Of a DNA stretch of 8,700 nucleotides, positions 6,416 through 8,700 are shown one piece after another. The position numbers and the translations under genes were made by a program. This DNA comes from Silvimonas sp. (GTDB lineage Bacteria; Pseudomonadota; Gammaproteobacteria; Burkholderiales; Chitinibacteraceae), in NCBI GenBank assembly GCA_030151005.1, contig JASLES010000317.1, forward strand, positions 1-8,700, written 5' to 3'. Numbering within the stretch: the first letter of the stretch is position 1; each line of letters starts with the position of its first letter. The notes below the pieces were generated by a model, which saw nothing but the letters and a program-made list of their open reading frames with translations, had not been told where the DNA came from and did not search any database.

Positions 6416-7246
6416 ATGAACACTTCCGTCCTTTCCATGGCCCGCATCCCACTACGCCCTGTCTGGTTCAGCCTGCTGTGGATAGCGCCGCTGACGTTCT
6501 CGTGGATTGCGCTGAACTACTGGCAGCCCATAATTCCTGCCAGCGGTTTTCAGACCACAGCCCATCAGATTGGGGCGCAAATCCTCATTGCGCTTGGTTT
6601 ATGGCTTGGCCTGGAACGCACAGACCTTACGCCGTCACAGCTTCGCACAACCTGGCTGGCGATCCTGATCCCTCATGCAATCTGGTTTGCAGTCATCTGG
6701 AGCGCGGCAATTCACAGTGTCTTTCGTTTGAGTGCAACACCGCCCCCGCTGCCGTTCCTGCCCATGGCGATCTTCTTGCCGTTGGCCTTTGGCCTGCCGC
6801 TATTGCTGTGCTCAAACCGGCTAGGCAAAGTCCTGGACGCGATACCCGTCACCTGGCTGATCGGTTTGCAGTTTTACCGCGTATTCGGCGGCTGGGCGCT
6901 GGCGGCCTGGTTGCATGGCACGATGGCGGCCATCGATGCGATCCCGGCGGGTACCGGGGATGTACTAACCGGCTTGCTGGCCATACCGACGGCGCTTGCA
7001 GTGGCCAATGGCAAGGGGCGCAAAGCGGCCATCGCCTGGAATATCTTTGGCCTTGTGGATTTCGCCGTCGCCATTACCCTCGGCATGATCACCGCACCCG
7101 GCCGTTTTCAGTTGATTACACCCGATATGCCCAGCCTGAATGCTGGCAGCTACCCCTACGTGCTGACACCGGGCTTCGTCGTGCCCAATTCCATTCTGTT
7201 GCACGCAGTGTCTTTGCGCCAATTGCTTCGGCGCAGTGCGGCGTGA
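6416..7246 (+). CDS. Polytopic membrane protein of unknown function (paralog of the next gene)
   Basis: This is a 276-aa hydrophobic protein with about seven likely membrane segments: around residues 16-34, 52-66, 79-100, 113-131, 144-165, 180-197, 205-225, with a last one near 248-267. I do not recognise a named family. The most distinctive part is the C-terminal half: FYRVFGG (153-159), AIPAGTGDVLTGLLAI (175-190), AWNIFGLVDF (207-216) and a final hydrophobic segment VVPNSILLHAVSL. This half resembles the whole of the next gene's product. The ATG at 6416 has TGGAGA 7 nt upstream; an in-frame GTG at 6302 would add 38 mostly polar residues with no ribosome site and would consume the divergent regulatory region. 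It is divergent from a LysR gene and probably controlled by it. No charged or histidine cluster suggests an enzyme or a clear transporter. Confidence 0.8.
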   Translation: MNTSVLSMARIPLRPVWFSLLWIAPLTFSWIALNYWQPIIPASGFQTTAHQIGAQILIALGLWLGLERTDLTPSQLRTTWLAILIPHAIWFAVIWSAAIHSVFRLSATPPPLPFLPMAIFLPLAFGLPLLLCSNRLGKVLDAIPVTWLIGLQFYRVFGGWALAAWLHGTMAAIDAIPAGTGDVLTGLLAIPTALAVANGKGRKAAIAWNIFGLVDFAVAITLGMITAPGRFQLITPDMPSLNAGSYPYVLTPGFVVPNSILLHAVSLRQLLRRSAA

Positions 7247-7285
7247 GTTTCGTCTTGTCCCGGTCACACTTTTCAGGAGACTCAT

Positions 7286-7786
7286 ATGTCACCAGAAACT
7301 CTTTTTCCCCTGCACCTTATCCTTGGGTATATCGCATGGATGCTGTGCTTTAGCGCTTACATCTGGCCAAGGCTCAGAACGATGGATTCATTTGACGCAC
7401 TACGCGCGATCGCCACTTTGCACAGCTTTCGTTTCTTTGGACTCGCGTTCATGTTACCGGGCGTGGTCAGTCCCGATCTTCCTGCCAGTTTTGCGATCCC
7501 CGCCGGCTATGGGGACCTGACAACGGGTCTGCTGGCCATGCTGGCGCTGCTCACCGCAAGAACTCGCCCACTCTTCTGGTTGTTTGCGGTTGCTTTTAAT
7601 GTCGTGGGCATAGCAGACATCCTCCTCGCTTATTACCACGCCATTATGGCGGGGGTACCGACCCACGCCGGACAACTGGGGGCCATGTATGCTATCCCCG
7701 TGATTTTTGTGCCGCTGCTAACACTGACCCATGTCGCTGCGTTTTGCCTGCTACCCCGCGCGCGATGGGGGTCCCGCCCGGCCTGA
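7286..7786 (+). CDS. Polytopic membrane protein of unknown function (shorter paralog)
   Basis: This is a 166-aa protein with about four membrane segments (around residues 8-27, 46-63, 77-90, 97-117) and a fifth near 132-154. It shares ordered motifs with the C-terminal half of the upstream protein: FRFFGLAF (48-55), FAIPAGYGDLTTGLLAM (69-85), AFNVVGIADILL (103-114) and a closing IPVIFVPLLTLTHV. AGGAGA at 7275-7280 lies 5 nt before the ATG. The gap to the previous gene is only 39 bp with no terminator, so the two are probably one operon under the divergent LysR regulator. The products might form a heteromer, or one may be a shortened duplicate; the sequence does not settle this. No enzyme motif was seen. 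The gene is followed by a strong terminator at 7835-7862. Confidence 0.8.
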   Translation: MSPETLFPLHLILGYIAWMLCFSAYIWPRLRTMDSFDALRAIATLHSFRFFGLAFMLPGVVSPDLPASFAIPAGYGDLTTGLLAMLALLTARTRPLFWLFAVAFNVVGIADILLAYYHAIMAGVPTHAGQLGAMYAIPVIFVPLLTLTHVAAFCLLPRARWGSRPA

Positions 7787-7834
7787 CCGGCTTTGACCCG
7801 CTTATCCGCAATGCATCCTTGATCCTGTACACAA

Positions 7835-7862
7835 AAAAAGCCGCCTGTTCAGGCGGCTTTTT
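7835..7862. terminator. Bidirectional rho-independent terminator between membrane-protein and glycosyltransferase genes
   Basis: The 12-bp inverted repeat AAAAAGCCGCCT / AGGCGGCTTTTT encloses a GTTC loop (7847-7850). Seven A bases precede it and a T run follows, so it fits both strands. It lies 2 nt beyond the stop of the - strand gene and 48 nt after the stop of the + strand gene. The rest of 7787-7834 shows nothing recognisable. Confidence 0.9.
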
Positions 7863-7864
7863 AT

Positions 7865-8700
7865 TTAACTACTGACCCTGCTTACTCGCTGTGGATTGGC
7901 CAACGAGGCGACGCGTTGAGAAGAGGTAGATCGTTTGCCAACAAACCATATGCGCGGCACTCGCCAGCGCACCATGGAGCGGTAAATAAAGACGTACATC
8001 AAACAGAACGCCATACCCCACATGGCCAGCAAAGCCGGTTTGTCCCACAACAAAGTCGCGGGCAGGCTAGCCAGGGCTGACAACAGCCACAAATATTTAG
8101 ATGTAGCGGAGTTGCGGGCCAGTTGTGATTTGCCGATCAGGTTCAGTCTCACCACGCGTTTGTACACCAGCATATGCATATGAATGCCGTCGGGCTGGCT
8201 GGGTGAGCGGCCGCACAGGAATTTCTTTCGGTAAATAGAAAACAAGGTTTCGAAGACTGGGTACAGGCACAAGACCAACGGGAAGAACACGGGAACAGAT
8301 GGATTGCGCGCCAGCAACAAGACCGCCAATTCCGCCATGATGAACCCAACAAAGTAGGCCCCACCATCCCCGAGGAAGACCAGACCACGCGGGTAATTCC
8401 AGACCAGAAATCCCAAGAGGGCGGCAATCATGGACAGGGCGCAAATCAGGATCAGTTGGTCCTCGACGTGCCAGCCAACCCACGCCAAACCAGCAAAGAT
8501 CATCACGGATACGCCCCCACACAGGCCGTTGTAACCATCAATAATATTCACCGCATTGACCACACCCGCGATCGAGAGAATCGTGAACAGGATCGAAAAC
8601 ACACTGATGGTCATCAGATGATCAAGCCCGATGATGTCCAGCCGCGTGAGTTGGGCCTGGAGCAACCAGATAGCCAGACCGGCGCCAATAGCGATACCGA
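7865..8700 (-). CDS. MraY/WecA-family polyprenyl-phosphate sugar-1-phosphate transferase (5' end outside window)
   Basis: The frame is open to the right edge, so the N-terminus is missing; 277 C-terminal residues are visible. The family transfers a sugar-1-phosphate from a UDP-sugar to undecaprenyl phosphate at the inner membrane and starts assembly of O-antigen or another surface glycan. Signature motifs are seen: NAVNIIDGYNGL (about 8522-8557), FLGDGGAYFVGF (about 8342-8377) with the conserved Asp, and a cytoplasmic loop with SQPDGIHMHMLVYKR (about 8156-8200), the counterpart of the WecA HIHH region. Many hydrophobic segments lie between. The early Asp-rich motif should be off the window. 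A TTG at 8665 is not the real start, since hydrophobic family-like sequence (GIAIGAGLAIW) continues upstream of it. The tail after the last membrane helix is basic and Ser-rich (KRSTSSQRVASLANPQRVSR). WecA-like or WbpL-like substrate choice cannot be decided. Confidence 0.9.
   Translation of the reverse strand, partial: GIAIGAGLAIWLLQAQLTRLDIIGLDHLMTISVFSILFTILSIAGVVNAVNIIDGYNGLCGGVSVMIFAGLAWVGWHVEDQLILICALSMIAALLGFLVWNYPRGLVFLGDGGAYFVGFIMAELAVLLLARNPSVPVFFPLVLCLYPVFETLFSIYRKKFLCGRSPSQPDGIHMHMLVYKRVVRLNLIGKSQLARNSATSKYLWLLSALASLPATLLWDKPALLAMWGMAFCLMYVFIYRSMVRWRVPRIWFVGKRSTSSQRVASLANPQRVSRVSS

Noticed and set aside
6478..7353. 291-aa open frame on the + strand in another frame
   Set aside because: It overlaps both membrane-protein genes, has no ribosome site, and its translation is Cys/His/Arg-rich without domains, typical of an out-of-frame shadow.
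1..8700. CRISPR array, tRNA/rRNA, insertion sequence or integron site
   Set aside because: No regularly spaced repeats, RNA-like cloverleaf, transposase or terminal inverted repeats were seen on reading both strands by eye.

Overview
The window is a moderately GC-rich, densely packed bacterial chromosome segment. Gene style, GC-rich wobble positions and the gene families point to a proteobacterium, most likely a betaproteobacterium of the Burkholderiales (Alcaligenaceae-like). That placement is inferred from general resemblance, not from a search. No RNA gene, insertion sequence, CRISPR array or attachment site was seen.

Positions 1-5306 (+ strand) are the 3' part of a pilus-assembly / type II secretion-like operon. 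In order it encodes the C-terminal half of a PilC/GspF inner-membrane platform protein; a 415-aa bitopic protein with a GspL (or PilM+PilN, PilO2) layout; a 166-aa PilO/GspM-like protein; an 85-aa exported protein resembling MshK/PilP; a 475-aa prepilin-like protein; a 227-aa prepilin; and a 207-aa prepilin with a canonical class III signal. The first four junctions are ATGA stop/start overlaps, the fifth is a 38-bp overlap, and only the last prepilin has its own 86-bp leader and a strong Shine-Dalgarno. The secretin, the assembly ATPase and the prepilin peptidase are not in the window and probably lie upstream. The operon ends in a 14-bp-stem bidirectional terminator.

The most notable feature is in the 475-aa protein. 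Its ectodomain appears to be a tandem duplication of the head domain that occurs once in the neighbouring 227-aa prepilin. It therefore looks like a two-lobed minor pilin, possibly a tip or adhesin subunit, with a prepilin-like N-terminus that lacks Glu at +5.

Positions 5364-7786 form a second unit: a CrgA/DmlR-type LysR regulator (- strand) divergent from two membrane-protein genes (+ strand). The two membrane proteins are paralogous over their C-terminal halves and have no function I recognise. The shared 128-bp intergenic region contains a 15-bp palindrome and a direct repeat spaced by 21 bp, both candidate operators.

Positions 7865-8700 (- strand) hold most of a MraY/WecA-family polyprenyl-phosphate sugar-1-phosphate transferase that runs off the right edge, presumably part of a surface-polysaccharide locus. 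It converges on the membrane-protein unit across a second bidirectional terminator whose stem core matches the first.
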